Below are positions 17,206 through 26,147 of a DNA stretch of 64,000 bases, piece by piece; within the stretch, counting starts at the first letter, position 1, and every line of letters starts with the position of its first letter. The stretch lies in the NCBI GenBank assembly GCA_046050465.1, contig JBJOPS010000020.1, positions 62,001 to 126,000 of the forward strand. Reading direction: 5' to 3'. The position numbers and the translations under genes were made by a program. Origin of the DNA: Egaibacter sp046050465. GTDB lineage: Bacteria; Pseudomonadota; Gammaproteobacteria; Burkholderiales; Burkholderiaceae_C. Under the pieces are notes generated by a model, which saw nothing but the letters and a program-made list of their open reading frames with translations, ran no database searches and was not told where the DNA came from.

Positions 17206-17922
17206 ATGAACGAACTAGTACATTCTGCGAGCGCACGCGCGTCTGCTGCGCGAGTCCGCACGGCAGTCAAGCCGGCCGCTCCAGTCAAAACCGCGCGGGA
17301 ACCTACACGCACCAACGACCCGGCCCGTACCATGGCTGGCATTCTGGAAGTGGCGACCAAAGAGTTTGCCGACAAGGGTTTGAGCGGCGCGCGCATCGAC
17401 GAGATTGCGGCGGCCACCAAAACCAGCAAGCGCATGATTTACTACTACTTCGGAAGCAAGGAAGGTCTGTATGTGGCGGTACTGGAAGACCAGTACCGAC
17501 GCATGCGCCAAATCGAGGCCGAGCAGCATCTCGAGGATCTGGCACCTGAAGTGGCATTGCGCAAGTTGGTGGCGTTCACGTTCGATCATCACTATGGCAA
17601 TCAAGACTACATCCGCCTGGTCATGACCGAAAACATGGAGCGGGGCCAGTACCTGGCCCAGAGCAAAACCATTCAGGAGCTCAACGTGACGGCTATCCAG
17701 TCTGTGCGGCTTCTGTACGAACGCGGCCTCGCGCAAGGGGTGTTCAGGCCGGGGCTGGACCCCATCGACATTCACGCTTCCATTTCGGCACTGACGTTTT
17801 TCAATGTGTCCAACCAGTACACCTTTGGTCTGATTTTCAAGACAGGTGAGCGCTCACCAGAGGCGTTGGCAGCCCGACGCCAGAACATTGTCGAATTGAT
17901 CGTACGCTTTGTACAGGCATGA
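17206..17922 (+). CDS. TetR/AcrR-family transcriptional regulator
   Basis: The product is 238 residues. The TetR DNA-binding domain lies at about residues 40-90 with the typical ILEVATKEFADKGLSGARID and TSKRMIYYYFGSKEGLYVAVL; a flexible Ala/Arg-rich segment precedes it. The C-terminal part is the usual variable ligand and dimerization domain. ATG 17206 lies six bases after a -10-like TATACT (17194-17199), and there is no ribosome site, so the mRNA may be leaderless. The TRAP operon starts 106 bases downstream. TACATT sequences occur just after the start codon (17217-17222) and before that operon (17990-17995), a possible shared operator. It probably represses the transport genes. Confidence 0.9.
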   Translation: MNELVHSASARASAARVRTAVKPAAPVKTAREPTRTNDPARTMAGILEVATKEFADKGLSGARIDEIAAATKTSKRMIYYYFGSKEGLYVAVLEDQYRRMRQIEAEQHLEDLAPEVALRKLVAFTFDHHYGNQDYIRLVMTENMERGQYLAQSKTIQELNVTAIQSVRLLYERGLAQGVFRPGLDPIDIHASISALTFFNVSNQYTFGLIFKTGERSPEALAARRQNIVELIVRFVQA

Positions 17923-18028
17923 GGGAATCGCTGCCAAAATCCGCAGTCATGCTAGGGTAATTACTGATTCATGAAAACTAACTGGTTCGTACATTATGTG
18001 TGCTGATTTGATAACAGGAGACATTTCT

Positions 18029-18583
18029 ATGCTGCAGCCCTGGATAGACCGGTATTGCCGACTGCTGTCGGTACTGATGGTCGCCTGTCTGGCCCTGATG
18101 GTCGTGCTGGTGTTTGGCAATGTGGTTATGCGCTACGCGTTTAACTCCGGGTTCACGCTGTCTGAAGAGTTGTCGCGCTGGCTGTTTGTCTGGATGACCT
18201 TTCTGGGGGCCGTGGTGGCGTTGAATGAGCGTGGGCATCTGGGTACCGATTCGCTGGTGGCCCGGTTGTCCATCCGGGGCAAGAAAATTTGTCTGGGCCT
18301 GGGTCATGTCTTCATGCTTTATATCTGCTGGCTGGTTTTTCAGGGTGCCCTGGAGCAAACCAGGCTCAACTGGACGTCCACCAGTGCTGTCATGGAGACA
18401 TCCATGGGCTACTTTTACTCATGCGGCGTATTTTTTGCTGTGTCAGCCGCAGTGATTCTGTTGAACGACTTCTGGCGCTTGCTGTCAGGCCAGTTGCCAG
18501 ACGAAGAACTGGTCGCAATCCACGAGTCTGAAGATATGCCGCACGGCGCTCCCCAGCCGTTGCCCACGCAAATCACACGCTGA
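18029..18583 (+). CDS. TRAP transporter small permease (DctQ family), second system
   Basis: The product is a 184-residue inner-membrane protein with four hydrophobic helices. Family features are VFGNVVMRYAFNSGFTLSEELSRWLFVWMTFLGA (given here only to its start and end: VFGNVVMRY, then LFVWMTFLGA) and a second pair of helices. I start at ATG 18029, which follows CAGGAGA. An earlier in-frame ATG at 17996 lacks a ribosome site. It is the first gene of the second TRAP set and follows the TetR gene by 106 bases. Confidence 0.88.
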   Translation: MLQPWIDRYCRLLSVLMVACLALMVVLVFGNVVMRYAFNSGFTLSEELSRWLFVWMTFLGAVVALNERGHLGTDSLVARLSIRGKKICLGLGHVFMLYICWLVFQGALEQTRLNWTSTSAVMETSMGYFYSCGVFFAVSAAVILLNDFWRLLSGQLPDEELVAIHESEDMPHGAPQPLPTQITR

Positions 18584-18599
18584 AAGCAGAGGCATCCAA

Positions 18600-19877
18600 A
18601 TGACTATCGCCATCTTTCTGGGTTCCTTGCTTGCCGCCATGGCAATTGGCATTCCCATTTCGTTCTCGCTGCTTCTCTGCGGCGCTGCCCTTATGTGGCA
18701 CCTGGACATTTTTGATGCCCAGATCCTCGCCCAAAATGTCATTGAGGGCGCCAACAGTTTCCCCTTGCTGGCAGTGCCTTTCTTCATGCTGGCGGGTGAA
18801 ATCATGAATGCAGGTGGCCTGTCCCGCCGCATCGTCAACTTTGCCATGTCTCTGGTAGGTCACATCAAGGGTGGTTTGGGCTACGTGGCCATTCTGTCAG
18901 CCTGCATCATGGCTGCCTTGTCGGGCTCAGCCGTGGCGGACGCGGCAGCCCTGTCGGCCTTGCTGCTGCCGATGATGGTCGCAGCAGGTCATGACAAAGC
19001 CCGCTCGGCTGGCTTGCTGGCATCAGCAAGCATCATCGCGCCCATCATTCCCCCCAGCATCGCCTTCGTGATTTTTGGCGTGGCGGCCAACGTGTCTATC
19101 TCCAAGCTGTTCATGGCAGGTATCGTGCCGGGGTTGATGTTGGGCGCAGCGCTGTGGTTCACGTGGGGTTTTTTAGCGCGGCGTGAGCAGGTGGTTGTTC
19201 CCGTGCGCAAGACAGCCACAGACGTTATTGCCGCGTTCAAGGACGCCACCTTTGCGCTGGTTATGCCGATCATTGTCATTGTGGGTCTGAAGTTTGGTGT
19301 GTTCACGCCGACCGAGGCCGCCGTGGTCGCAGCGGTTTATGCCCTTTTTGTTTCAACAGTCATTTATGGCGAGCTGAAGGTCAGCCAGTTGTATGGCCTG
19401 TTTCTGGCCGCTGCCAAGACGACGGCTGTGATCATGTTCCTGGTGGCTGCTGCCATGGTGTCTGCCTGGCTGATCACGGTAGCGCAATTGCCCGCACAAC
19501 TGGTGACACTGCTTCAGCCTTTGCTCGACAGCCCCCGGCTGCTCATGGCGGCCATCATGGTGCTGGTGATCATTGTTGGTACGGCTATGGACATGACGCC
19601 AACCATACTGATTCTGACCCCCGTGCTGATGCCGCTGGTCAAAGCTGCTGGCATTGACCCCGTGTACTTTGGGGTGTTGTTTGTGATGAACAATGCCATT
19701 GGCTTGATCACGCCGCCTGTCGGGACTGTATTAAATACCGTGGCAGGTGTCGGCAAAGTCAGCATGGACGACGTTACCAGAGGTGTCTGGCCATTCATGG
19801 CGGCCCAATTTGCGCTGATGTTTTTGATGGTTCTGTTCCCGCAGATTGTCATGGTGCCAGCGCGCTGGTTCTATTGA
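18600..19877 (+). CDS. TRAP transporter large permease (DctM family), second system
   Basis: The product is a 425-residue polytopic membrane protein of normal DctM size. Hallmarks are SFPLLAVPFFMLAGEIMNAG, the GSAVADAAALSALLLP loop, SIIAPIIPPSIAFVIFG and the C-terminal NNAIGLITPPVGTVL. It carries the transport path and uses a sodium gradient with the receptor encoded next. The gap to the small permease gene is only 16 bases. It belongs to the operon that ends in aroQ-like and aroE-like genes. Confidence 0.93.
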   Translation: MTIAIFLGSLLAAMAIGIPISFSLLLCGAALMWHLDIFDAQILAQNVIEGANSFPLLAVPFFMLAGEIMNAGGLSRRIVNFAMSLVGHIKGGLGYVAILSACIMAALSGSAVADAAALSALLLPMMVAAGHDKARSAGLLASASIIAPIIPPSIAFVIFGVAANVSISKLFMAGIVPGLMLGAALWFTWGFLARREQVVVPVRKTATDVIAAFKDATFALVMPIIVIVGLKFGVFTPTEAAVVAAVYALFVSTVIYGELKVSQLYGLFLAAAKTTAVIMFLVAAAMVSAWLITVAQLPAQLVTLLQPLLDSPRLLMAAIMVLVIIVGTAMDMTPTILILTPVLMPLVKAAGIDPVYFGVLFVMNNAIGLITPPVGTVLNTVAGVGKVSMDDVTRGVWPFMAAQFALMFLMVLFPQIVMVPARWFY

Positions 19878-19963
19878 TTTGTTTTCCGACGCGGGGCGTG
19901 TTTGGTACGCCTAGTCCCGTGTCACTACATTTTGCGTACTGTGAATTTTTTCAGGAGACAAAT

Positions 19964-20971
19964 ATGAAACGCCTGGTTCTTAAATCCATCGTTGCCGCCA
20001 TGGCCGTTGCCGCTTTTGGTATGGCTTCGGCTCAAGACATTAAAGAGCGCACCCTCAAATTCGGTGTTGCAGGCCCCGAGACTCACCCCGCTGCGGCTGG
20101 AATGAAGAAATTTGCCGAGGCTGTGACTGCAAAGTCTGGTGGCAAGATCAAGGTCAACCTGTTCTTTAACAGCTCACTGGGTACCGACCAGGCCATCGTG
20201 TCCGCCCTCAAGGGTGGCACCGTTGAAATGGCGGTGATGAACTCCGGCATTCTGGCCAGCGAAGCCAAAGAGCTGGCACTGTTTGACTTCCCCTTCCTGT
20301 TCGCCAATGAAAAGGAATCCGACGCCATTGTCGACGGCCCTGTTGGCAAGAAAATGCACGCACTTCTGCAGGAAAAGGGCCTCGTGGGCCTGTCGTATTG
20401 GGAACTGGGCTATCGCCACATGACCAACAGCAAGCGACCGTTGAATACTGTGGAAGACATTGATGGTCTGAAGTTGCGCGTGATCCCTAACCCGATCAAC
20501 GTGGACTGGGTCAAGGCATTGGGTGCCAACCCGACACCACTGCCATTCGCTGAGGTCTACGGCGCGCTGGAGCAAAAGGCCATCGACGGACAGGAAAATC
20601 CGGTTGCCGTGATTGCGGCCAACAAGTTCTGGGAAGTCCAGAAATACGTGGCGCTGACCAACCATCAGTACAACCCGCAGTCGGTGATTTTCAGCAAGAA
20701 GGTCTGGGACACACTGAGCGCTGCCGAGAAGAAAATCATTGACGACTCTTCCGACGAGGCCACCAAGTTCCAGCGCGAGCAGTCGCGCGCTGCTGTGGCT
20801 GCCAATGTCGAGTTGTTGAAAAAGAACGGCATGATCGTCACCCAGTTTTCACCGGCTGAAGTGAACAAGCTGCGCGAAAAAATGAAGCCGGTGATTGCCA
20901 AGTACACCGCCAGTGTGGGCGAAGCGACGGTTAATGAAGTGCTGGCCGAGTTGGCCAAGATGCGCAAGTAA
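19964..20971 (+). CDS. TRAP transporter substrate-binding protein (DctP family), second system
   Basis: The product is 335 residues with a signal peptide (MKRLVLKSIVAAMAVAAFGM, cut near ASA-QD). It has the ligand-binding arginine segment GLKLRVIPNP and the AEVYGALEQKAIDGQENPV stretch of DctP proteins. I start at ATG 19964, which follows CAGGAGACAAAT. Unlike the first system the receptor comes last. A strong hairpin follows the gene at 20991. Downstream dehydroquinase and shikimate-dehydrogenase-like genes suggest a quinate- or shikimate-like ligand, though this is inference. Confidence 0.93.
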   Translation: MKRLVLKSIVAAMAVAAFGMASAQDIKERTLKFGVAGPETHPAAAGMKKFAEAVTAKSGGKIKVNLFFNSSLGTDQAIVSALKGGTVEMAVMNSGILASEAKELALFDFPFLFANEKESDAIVDGPVGKKMHALLQEKGLVGLSYWELGYRHMTNSKRPLNTVEDIDGLKLRVIPNPINVDWVKALGANPTPLPFAEVYGALEQKAIDGQENPVAVIAANKFWEVQKYVALTNHQYNPQSVIFSKKVWDTLSAAEKKIIDDSSDEATKFQREQSRAAVAANVELLKKNGMIVTQFSPAEVNKLREKMKPVIAKYTASVGEATVNEVLAELAKMRK

Positions 20972-20990
20972 GCTGTTTTGTAATCCAGTT

Positions 20991-21018
20991 ACCCGGGAGG
21001 CACTGAAACCTCCCGGGT
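20991..21018 (+). terminator. Strong hairpin after the TRAP receptor gene
   Basis: The arms ACCCGGGAGG and CCTCCCGGGT pair perfectly over 10 bases with an 8-base loop. No run of T follows, so it may protect or attenuate the upstream mRNA rather than act as a full terminator. Confidence 0.55.
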
Positions 21019-21077
21019 GATTCGCATGCTTCTGAAATCCGTGCCTCGCCCCAACCTGTATTCATATTTCCATTTTC

Positions 21078-22127
21078 ATGGACAAAACACGTATCGCGGT
21101 CGCTGGTGCTGGCTACATCGGGCAGGCGCATATGAGCGTAGTGAAAAACAGCCCAACCTGTGTTCTGTCTGCAGTTGTTGACCCCTCTCCTGCGGCTGCG
21201 GACGTAGCGACGAAAGCAGAAGTGCCGCTTTACGCGTCACTCGATGAGCTTTTGGCCAAGGACCGCCCGGATGGCTTGATTCTGGCTACGCCCAACCATC
21301 TGCATGTTGCGCAAGGGTTGCAGTGCATCGCAGCAAAACTGCCCATGCTGCTGGAAAAACCCATTGCCATCACCGTGACTGAGGGGGAGCAACTGGTCAA
21401 GGCGGTTGAGACTGCCGGTGCAAAAGTGCTGATTGGTCATCACCGGGCCCACAGTCCTATCATGGCCAAGGCCAAAGAGGTTGTTGACTCCGGCAAGCTC
21501 GGAAAGCTGGTCGCCGTGATGGGTAGTGCCACCTTCTTTAAGCCTGACCACTATTTCGCAGATGGCCCCTGGCGGCATGAAATCGGCGCTGGCCCGATTC
21601 TGTTGAACATGATCCACGAAGTGCACAACCTGCGCATGTTGTGCGGCGACATAGTCGCGGTGCAGGCATTTGCATCTCATGCAACGCGGGGCTTCCCGGT
21701 AGAGGACACCGTGGCGATGAACCTGCGTTTTTCCAATGGCATGCTGGGCACTTTCATGTTGTCCGACGTCGCCGCCTGCCCGCGCAGTTGGGAGCAAACT
21801 TCTCAGGAAAACAAGGCCTACCCGACGTACGACGACGAAGACTGTTATGTCATCACTGGCACCAACGGGGCTTTGTCAGTGCCGACCATGCGCCTGAAAA
21901 CGTATTCCCGACCGGAAGACCGTTCGTGGTGGAAAGAATTTGAAGTGGGCGTCGTGGGCATGGTGCGTGATGACCCATTGAAGCACCAAATTGAACATTT
22001 CGGCAAGGTCGTTCGCGGCGAGGCCGAGCCGCTGGTCAGCGCGCGTGATGGTTTGCTGAACCTGCGCATCACCGAAGCCATCGCTGAGGCTTCCAGAACG
22101 GGTCGCGTCATCGAACTGGCCCGCTAG
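21078..22127 (+). CDS. Gfo/Idh/MocA-family oxidoreductase
   Basis: The product is a 349-residue NAD(P)-dependent dehydrogenase. The N-terminal Rossmann fold is clear (RIAVAGAGYIGQAHMS), the family EKP motif lies in LLEKPIAITVTEGEQL, and the central segment IGAGPILLNMIHEVHNLRMLCGD carries the expected catalytic histidine/asparagine pattern. Family members oxidise cyclitols, sugars and related hydroxy-acids. Its place before aroQ- and aroE-like genes suggests that it oxidises a ring hydroxyl of quinate, shikimate or a related cyclitol; the exact substrate is unknown. The gene starts after the 20991 hairpin, and no clear ribosome site was seen. Confidence 0.88.
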   Translation: MDKTRIAVAGAGYIGQAHMSVVKNSPTCVLSAVVDPSPAAADVATKAEVPLYASLDELLAKDRPDGLILATPNHLHVAQGLQCIAAKLPMLLEKPIAITVTEGEQLVKAVETAGAKVLIGHHRAHSPIMAKAKEVVDSGKLGKLVAVMGSATFFKPDHYFADGPWRHEIGAGPILLNMIHEVHNLRMLCGDIVAVQAFASHATRGFPVEDTVAMNLRFSNGMLGTFMLSDVAACPRSWEQTSQENKAYPTYDDEDCYVITGTNGALSVPTMRLKTYSRPEDRSWWKEFEVGVVGMVRDDPLKHQIEHFGKVVRGEAEPLVSARDGLLNLRITEAIAEASRTGRVIELAR

Positions 22128-22154
22128 ATATTTCAACCAGATCAGGAGTAATCC

Positions 22155-22598
22155 ATGAAAATTCTCATGCTGCATGGCATCAATCACAACATGTTTGGCA
22201 AGCGCGACCCCAAGCAATACGGGACCATCACGCTGGACGAAATCAACGCCAGCCTGGGGGTTCTGGCTAAAGAGCTGGGCACTGACCTGGAATACTTTCA
22301 GACCAATGGTGAAGGCGAAATGTGCGAGCGCATCCATCAGGGCTATCGGGATGGCGTGGATGCGGTACTCATCAACGCCGGAGCCTGGACGCACTACAGC
22401 TATGGCATCCGTGATGCGCTGGCCATTTTGACCTGCCCTGTCGTCGAACTTCACATGTCGAACATCCACGCGCGTGAACCTTTTCGCCACGTGTCGGTGT
22501 TTGCTGAAATCGTCAGGGGCCAGATCTGTGGTTTCGGCGTAGACAGCTATTTGCTGGCGTTGCGCGCTGCGGTGTCTGCTGTCAAGGCGACCAAATAA
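22155..22598 (+). CDS. Type II 3-dehydroquinate dehydratase-like protein
   Basis: The product is 147 residues, the usual size of type II dehydroquinases, which convert 3-dehydroquinate to 3-dehydroshikimate. Visible features are the N-terminal LHGINHNMFGKRDPKQYG with the active-site tyrosine, FQTNGEGEM in place of the usual QSNxEG, NAGAWTHYSYGIRDAL, and the catalytic-histidine segment ELHMSNIHAREPFRHVS. Several positions are diverged from the biosynthetic enzyme, which fits a catabolic paralogue. It follows the Gfo/Idh gene by 27 bases and overlaps the next gene by one base. AGGAG precedes the ATG. Confidence 0.88.
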   Translation: MKILMLHGINHNMFGKRDPKQYGTITLDEINASLGVLAKELGTDLEYFQTNGEGEMCERIHQGYRDGVDAVLINAGAWTHYSYGIRDALAILTCPVVELHMSNIHAREPFRHVSVFAEIVRGQICGFGVDSYLLALRAAVSAVKATK

Positions 22599-23431
22599 TG
22601 ATCAATGGCAACACGGAGATCGTTGCGCATATCGGTTTCCCGACACACGCCTTCAAGGCGCCCATGATTTACAACCCCTGGTTTGAAAAAGCCGGGGTGA
22701 ATGCCATTGTTGTCCCCATGGGCTGTCAGGCTCAGGACTACCCGGATTTCCTTCGCTCGGTCTTCAAGTTGACCAATATCCGGGGTGCATTGATCACCAT
22801 GCCGCACAAGGTTGCCACCGTCGGTTTGCTGGATGAGGTGTTGCCCACGGCCGCCATCGCCGGCTCCTGCAATGCCGTGCGTCGAGGCCCCGACGGCCAG
22901 TTGCAGGGGGAAATGTTTGATGGCGAAGGTTTTGTGCGCGGTGTGCTTCGCAAAGGTTGCAAACTCGAAGGCGCCCGGGTTCTGGTGGTGGGTTGCGGCG
23001 GCGTGGGTTCAGCCATTGCGGCTTCACTGGCCGCTGCAGGCATTGGTGCCATCAGCCTGTTCGATGCCCATGCTGAATCTGCACGGGGCCTGAGCCAACG
23101 CCTGAAAAAACATTACCCGGCGCTTGAAGTTGCTACGGGAAGCAATGATCCTGCCGGTTTCGATGTGGTCGTGAATGCAACGCCGATGGGCATGAACGAA
23201 GGCGACCCGATGCCAATGGACGTGTCGCGTATTGCAGCAACTACCTTTGTTGGTGAAGTGGTCATGAAAACCGAAATGACAGCCTTCCTGACCGCTGTGC
23301 AGGCGCGGGGTTGCCGCTTTCAGGTTGGCTCGGATATGCTGTTTGAGCAGATTCCCGCCTACTTGGAGTTCTTTGGTTTCCCCGGCACCACGCCTGAGGT
23401 TCTTCGTTCCGTTGCCAAGCTTAGCTACTGA
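22598..23431 (+). CDS. Shikimate dehydrogenase-like protein (AroE family)
   Basis: The product is a 277-residue AroE-family enzyme. The N-terminal substrate domain has the catalytic lysine in ITMPHKVATV, the second active-site aspartate is in GEMFDGEGF, and the NADP Rossmann segment is ARVLVVGCGGVGSAIAASLA. In biosynthetic AroE the segment before the catalytic Asp usually reads GxNTD, so this is a diverged family member, perhaps a quinate/shikimate dehydrogenase. It is the last gene of the TRAP, Gfo/Idh and AroQ set and its ATG overlaps the previous stop. Reversible oxidation of shikimate or quinate is the likely reaction. Confidence 0.87.
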   Translation: MINGNTEIVAHIGFPTHAFKAPMIYNPWFEKAGVNAIVVPMGCQAQDYPDFLRSVFKLTNIRGALITMPHKVATVGLLDEVLPTAAIAGSCNAVRRGPDGQLQGEMFDGEGFVRGVLRKGCKLEGARVLVVGCGGVGSAIAASLAAAGIGAISLFDAHAESARGLSQRLKKHYPALEVATGSNDPAGFDVVVNATPMGMNEGDPMPMDVSRIAATTFVGEVVMKTEMTAFLTAVQARGCRFQVGSDMLFEQIPAYLEFFGFPGTTPEVLRSVAKLSY

Positions 23432-23472
23432 CTTTGTGGGTTGGACGGTGCCCACCCGCATAATCCCGGCGT

Positions 23473-24447
23473 ATGGACAAACTCAAAGCCATTGAATCCT
23501 TTGTTTCTGTGGCAACGCGCGGCAGTCTGACCGCGGCAGCCAACGCTGAAGGCGTGGCGCCGGCCATCATGGGGCGGCGGCTTGATGCGCTGGAAGAGAA
23601 ACTGGGCGTTAAATTGCTGGTTCGCACCACACGTCGCATCACCCTGACCCACGAAGGCAGTGCCTTTTTGGAGGACTGCCAGCGTCTGCTGATTGACCTC
23701 ATCAATGCAGAAGCCAGCGTTTCTGCGGGTGGTGTGAAAGCCAGTGGTCACTTGCGCATTACCGCGCCGGCTGGTTTTGGCCGCCGCCATGTGGCGCCAC
23801 TGGTTCCCAAATTCCGCGAGTTGCATCCGGAGGTCACCATTTCACTCAATCTGAGCGATCGGGTCATTGACATCGCCGGAGAGGCTTATGACTGCGCGGT
23901 GCGGGTGGGTGATCTGCTCGATTCATCGCTGGTGAGTGTCCGCCTGGCCGACAACCGGCGCCTGTGTGTGGCTACGCCCAAATACCTGCAGCAGCATGGC
24001 ACCCCCCAGCACCCCAGTGAGTTGGCCAAATTTGATTGCCTGACGCTGTCCAGCGACGCCTCCCAGACGCGGGGCTGGGCATTTCAGATCGCCGGCAAAC
24101 AGGTGGCAAACGCGGACCCGTCGGCTGGCAAGGTTGCCACCGAAGTGACGCACCTCAAACCGGGCGGCCCACTGGATTGCTCGGACGGGCAGGTCTTGCA
24201 CGACTGGTGTCTGGCGGGCTACGGCATTGCCTGGCGAAGCACCTGGGAGGTGGAGGCCGAGATTGCCTCGGGCCAATTGGTGGTAGTTCTGGAAGAGTTT
24301 GCCGCACCGCCCAATGGCATTTACGCCGTGTTTCCGCAGCGCAAGCACTTGCCGCTGCGTGTGCGATTGTGGATTGATTTTCTCAAGCACAACTTCAGCC
24401 AATCCGGTTTCTGGAAGCGTGCCGTATCGCAACAGGGCTCCCCGTAA
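23473..24447 (+). CDS. LysR-family transcriptional regulator
   Basis: The product is 324 residues. The helix-turn-helix is typical of the large LysR subgroup with short N-termini (KLKAIESFVSVATRGSLTAA and GRRLDALEEKLGVKLLVRTT). The effector domain begins at GHLRITAPAGFGRRHVAP. Its target is not evident; the gene may regulate the upstream catabolic operon or distant genes. A -10-like CATAAT lies eight bases before the ATG and there is no ribosome site. The argS gene begins nine bases after its stop codon. Confidence 0.9.
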   Translation: MDKLKAIESFVSVATRGSLTAAANAEGVAPAIMGRRLDALEEKLGVKLLVRTTRRITLTHEGSAFLEDCQRLLIDLINAEASVSAGGVKASGHLRITAPAGFGRRHVAPLVPKFRELHPEVTISLNLSDRVIDIAGEAYDCAVRVGDLLDSSLVSVRLADNRRLCVATPKYLQQHGTPQHPSELAKFDCLTLSSDASQTRGWAFQIAGKQVANADPSAGKVATEVTHLKPGGPLDCSDGQVLHDWCLAGYGIAWRSTWEVEAEIASGQLVVVLEEFAAPPNGIYAVFPQRKHLPLRVRLWIDFLKHNFSQSGFWKRAVSQQGSP

Positions 24448-24450
24448 AAT
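24445..24450 (+). promoter_or_regulatory. -10-like hexamer directly upstream of argS
   Basis: TAAAAT ends six bases before the argS ATG at 24457, which would place the transcript start at or next to the start codon. No ribosome site is present. No good -35 box was seen, so this remains a suggestion. Confidence 0.4.
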
Positions 24451-24456
24451 CAGCGC

Positions 24457-26130
24457 ATGCTCTCAGTTAAACAAGATTTGCTCGGTTGCCTGGCGGCCGA
24501 GCTGGAAAAATTATTACCCGGTGCGGGTGAAAAAGCCGCTTTTGAGTCGCCCAAGGTTGCTGCGCATGGTGATTTTGCATCCACGGCGGCCATGCAACTG
24601 GCCAAAACCTTGAGGAAAAACCCGCGTCAGGCCGCGCAAGATTTGCGTGAGTCGCTATTAAATTCGGAGCATTTCAAGCGGTGGGTGGAGGCGGTGGATA
24701 TCGCCGGCCCCGGCTTCATCAATATCCGTCTCAAGCCTGAAGCCAAGCAGCAGATCGTGCGCGAGGTGCTGGGCGCGGGCGCTGCGTTTGGACAACAGCC
24801 CTCTACGGGGAAAAGAATGCTGGTGGAATTCGTCTCAGCCAACCCGACCGGCCCGCTGCACGTGGGTCACGGCCGGCAGGCCGCTTTGGGGGACGCCATC
24901 TGCAACCTGGCCGCCACGCAAGGCTGGGATGTGTATCGCGAGTTCTATTACAACGATGCCGGTGTACAAATTGCCACACTCGCCAACAGCACCCAGCTGC
25001 GGGCCAAGGGGTTCAAACCGGGAGACCCTGAGTGGCCCGAGGCCGCTTACAACGGTGACTACATTGCCGATATTGCCGCAGATTTTCTGGCGAAGAAGAC
25101 AGTCCGCTCGGACGATCGCGAGTTCACGGCATCGGGTGATGTGAACGCACTGGACGATATTCGCCTGTTCGCCGTAGCTTATCTGCGCCACGAGCAGGAT
25201 CTGGACTTGAAGGCCTTCGCCGTTCAGTTCGACAACTACTATCTTGAATCCAGCCTCTACCTGAGCGGCAAGGTGGATGCTACTGTAAAGAAGCTGGTGG
25301 ACGCTGGCAAAACGTATGAGCAGGACGGCGCCCTGTGGTTGAAGTCCACCGAGTACGGTGACGACAAAGACCGCGTCATGCGCAAGGGGGATGGCTCCTA
25401 CACCTATTTTGTGCCGGACGTGGCGTACCACATCACCAAATGGGAGCGCGGTTTCGAGCAGGTGGTGAACATTCAGGGGACTGATCACCACGGCACCATT
25501 GCCCGGGTACGTGCTGGTCTGCAGGCAGCCAATGTGGGCATTCCGCAAGGCTACCCTGACTACGTTTTGCACACCATGATTCGCGTCATGCGTGGTGGCG
25601 AAGAGGTGAAAATCTCGAAGCGATCAGGTTCGTATGTGACGTTGCGCGACCTGATCGAGTGGACCAGCAAAGACGCGGTACGTTTCTTCCTGCTCAGCCG
25701 CAAGCCGGATACGGAATACGTGTTTGATGTGGATCTGGCGCTGGCACAAAACAATGACAACCCGGTGTATTACGTGCAATACGCCCACGCCCGTATTTGC
25801 TCCGTATTGGCCAGTTGGGGAGGTGATGTGGCCGGGCTTAATGACATCGCGCTCACGCCGCTGCAAAGCCCGCAGGCGCAGGCCCTGATGTTGCAACTGG
25901 CCAAATACCCGGAAATGCTGACCGCCGCTGCAAAAGACTTTGCTCCGCATGATGTAACTTTTTATCTCCGCGATCTCGCGGCGACTTATCACAGTTACTA
26001 TGATGCCGAGCGGATTTTGGTGGACGATGAAGCGGTCAAGCTGGCTCGTTTGGCACTGGTCGCTGCCACAGCGCAGGTTTTGCACAATGGCCTGGCCGTG
26101 CTGGGCGTGAGTGCCCCGGCAAAAATGTAA
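24457..26130 (+). CDS. argS: Arginyl-tRNA synthetase
   Basis: The product is a 557-residue class I aminoacyl-tRNA synthetase that charges tRNA-Arg in the cytoplasm. The HIGH-type motif is HVGHGRQAALGD after FVSANPTGPL, and the KMSKS-type loop is VKISKRSGSYVTLRDL. The end, ARLALVAATAQVLHNGLAVLGVSAPAKM, is the typical anticodon-binding C-terminus. Length and order of motifs fit the family. It is followed closely by a SPOR-domain gene. Confidence 0.97.
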   Translation: MLSVKQDLLGCLAAELEKLLPGAGEKAAFESPKVAAHGDFASTAAMQLAKTLRKNPRQAAQDLRESLLNSEHFKRWVEAVDIAGPGFINIRLKPEAKQQIVREVLGAGAAFGQQPSTGKRMLVEFVSANPTGPLHVGHGRQAALGDAICNLAATQGWDVYREFYYNDAGVQIATLANSTQLRAKGFKPGDPEWPEAAYNGDYIADIAADFLAKKTVRSDDREFTASGDVNALDDIRLFAVAYLRHEQDLDLKAFAVQFDNYYLESSLYLSGKVDATVKKLVDAGKTYEQDGALWLKSTEYGDDKDRVMRKGDGSYTYFVPDVAYHITKWERGFEQVVNIQGTDHHGTIARVRAGLQAANVGIPQGYPDYVLHTMIRVMRGGEEVKISKRSGSYVTLRDLIEWTSKDAVRFFLLSRKPDTEYVFDVDLALAQNNDNPVYYVQYAHARICSVLASWGGDVAGLNDIALTPLQSPQAQALMLQLAKYPEMLTAAAKDFAPHDVTFYLRDLAATYHSYYDAERILVDDEAVKLARLALVAATAQVLHNGLAVLGVSAPAKM

Positions 26131-26147
26131 GGATACTGAAAGCCACT

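Noticed and set aside
24650..24670. GCTATTAAATTC in argS, similar to the repeat core
   Set aside because: The other blocks of the repeat are missing and the encoded residues fit normal ArgS.
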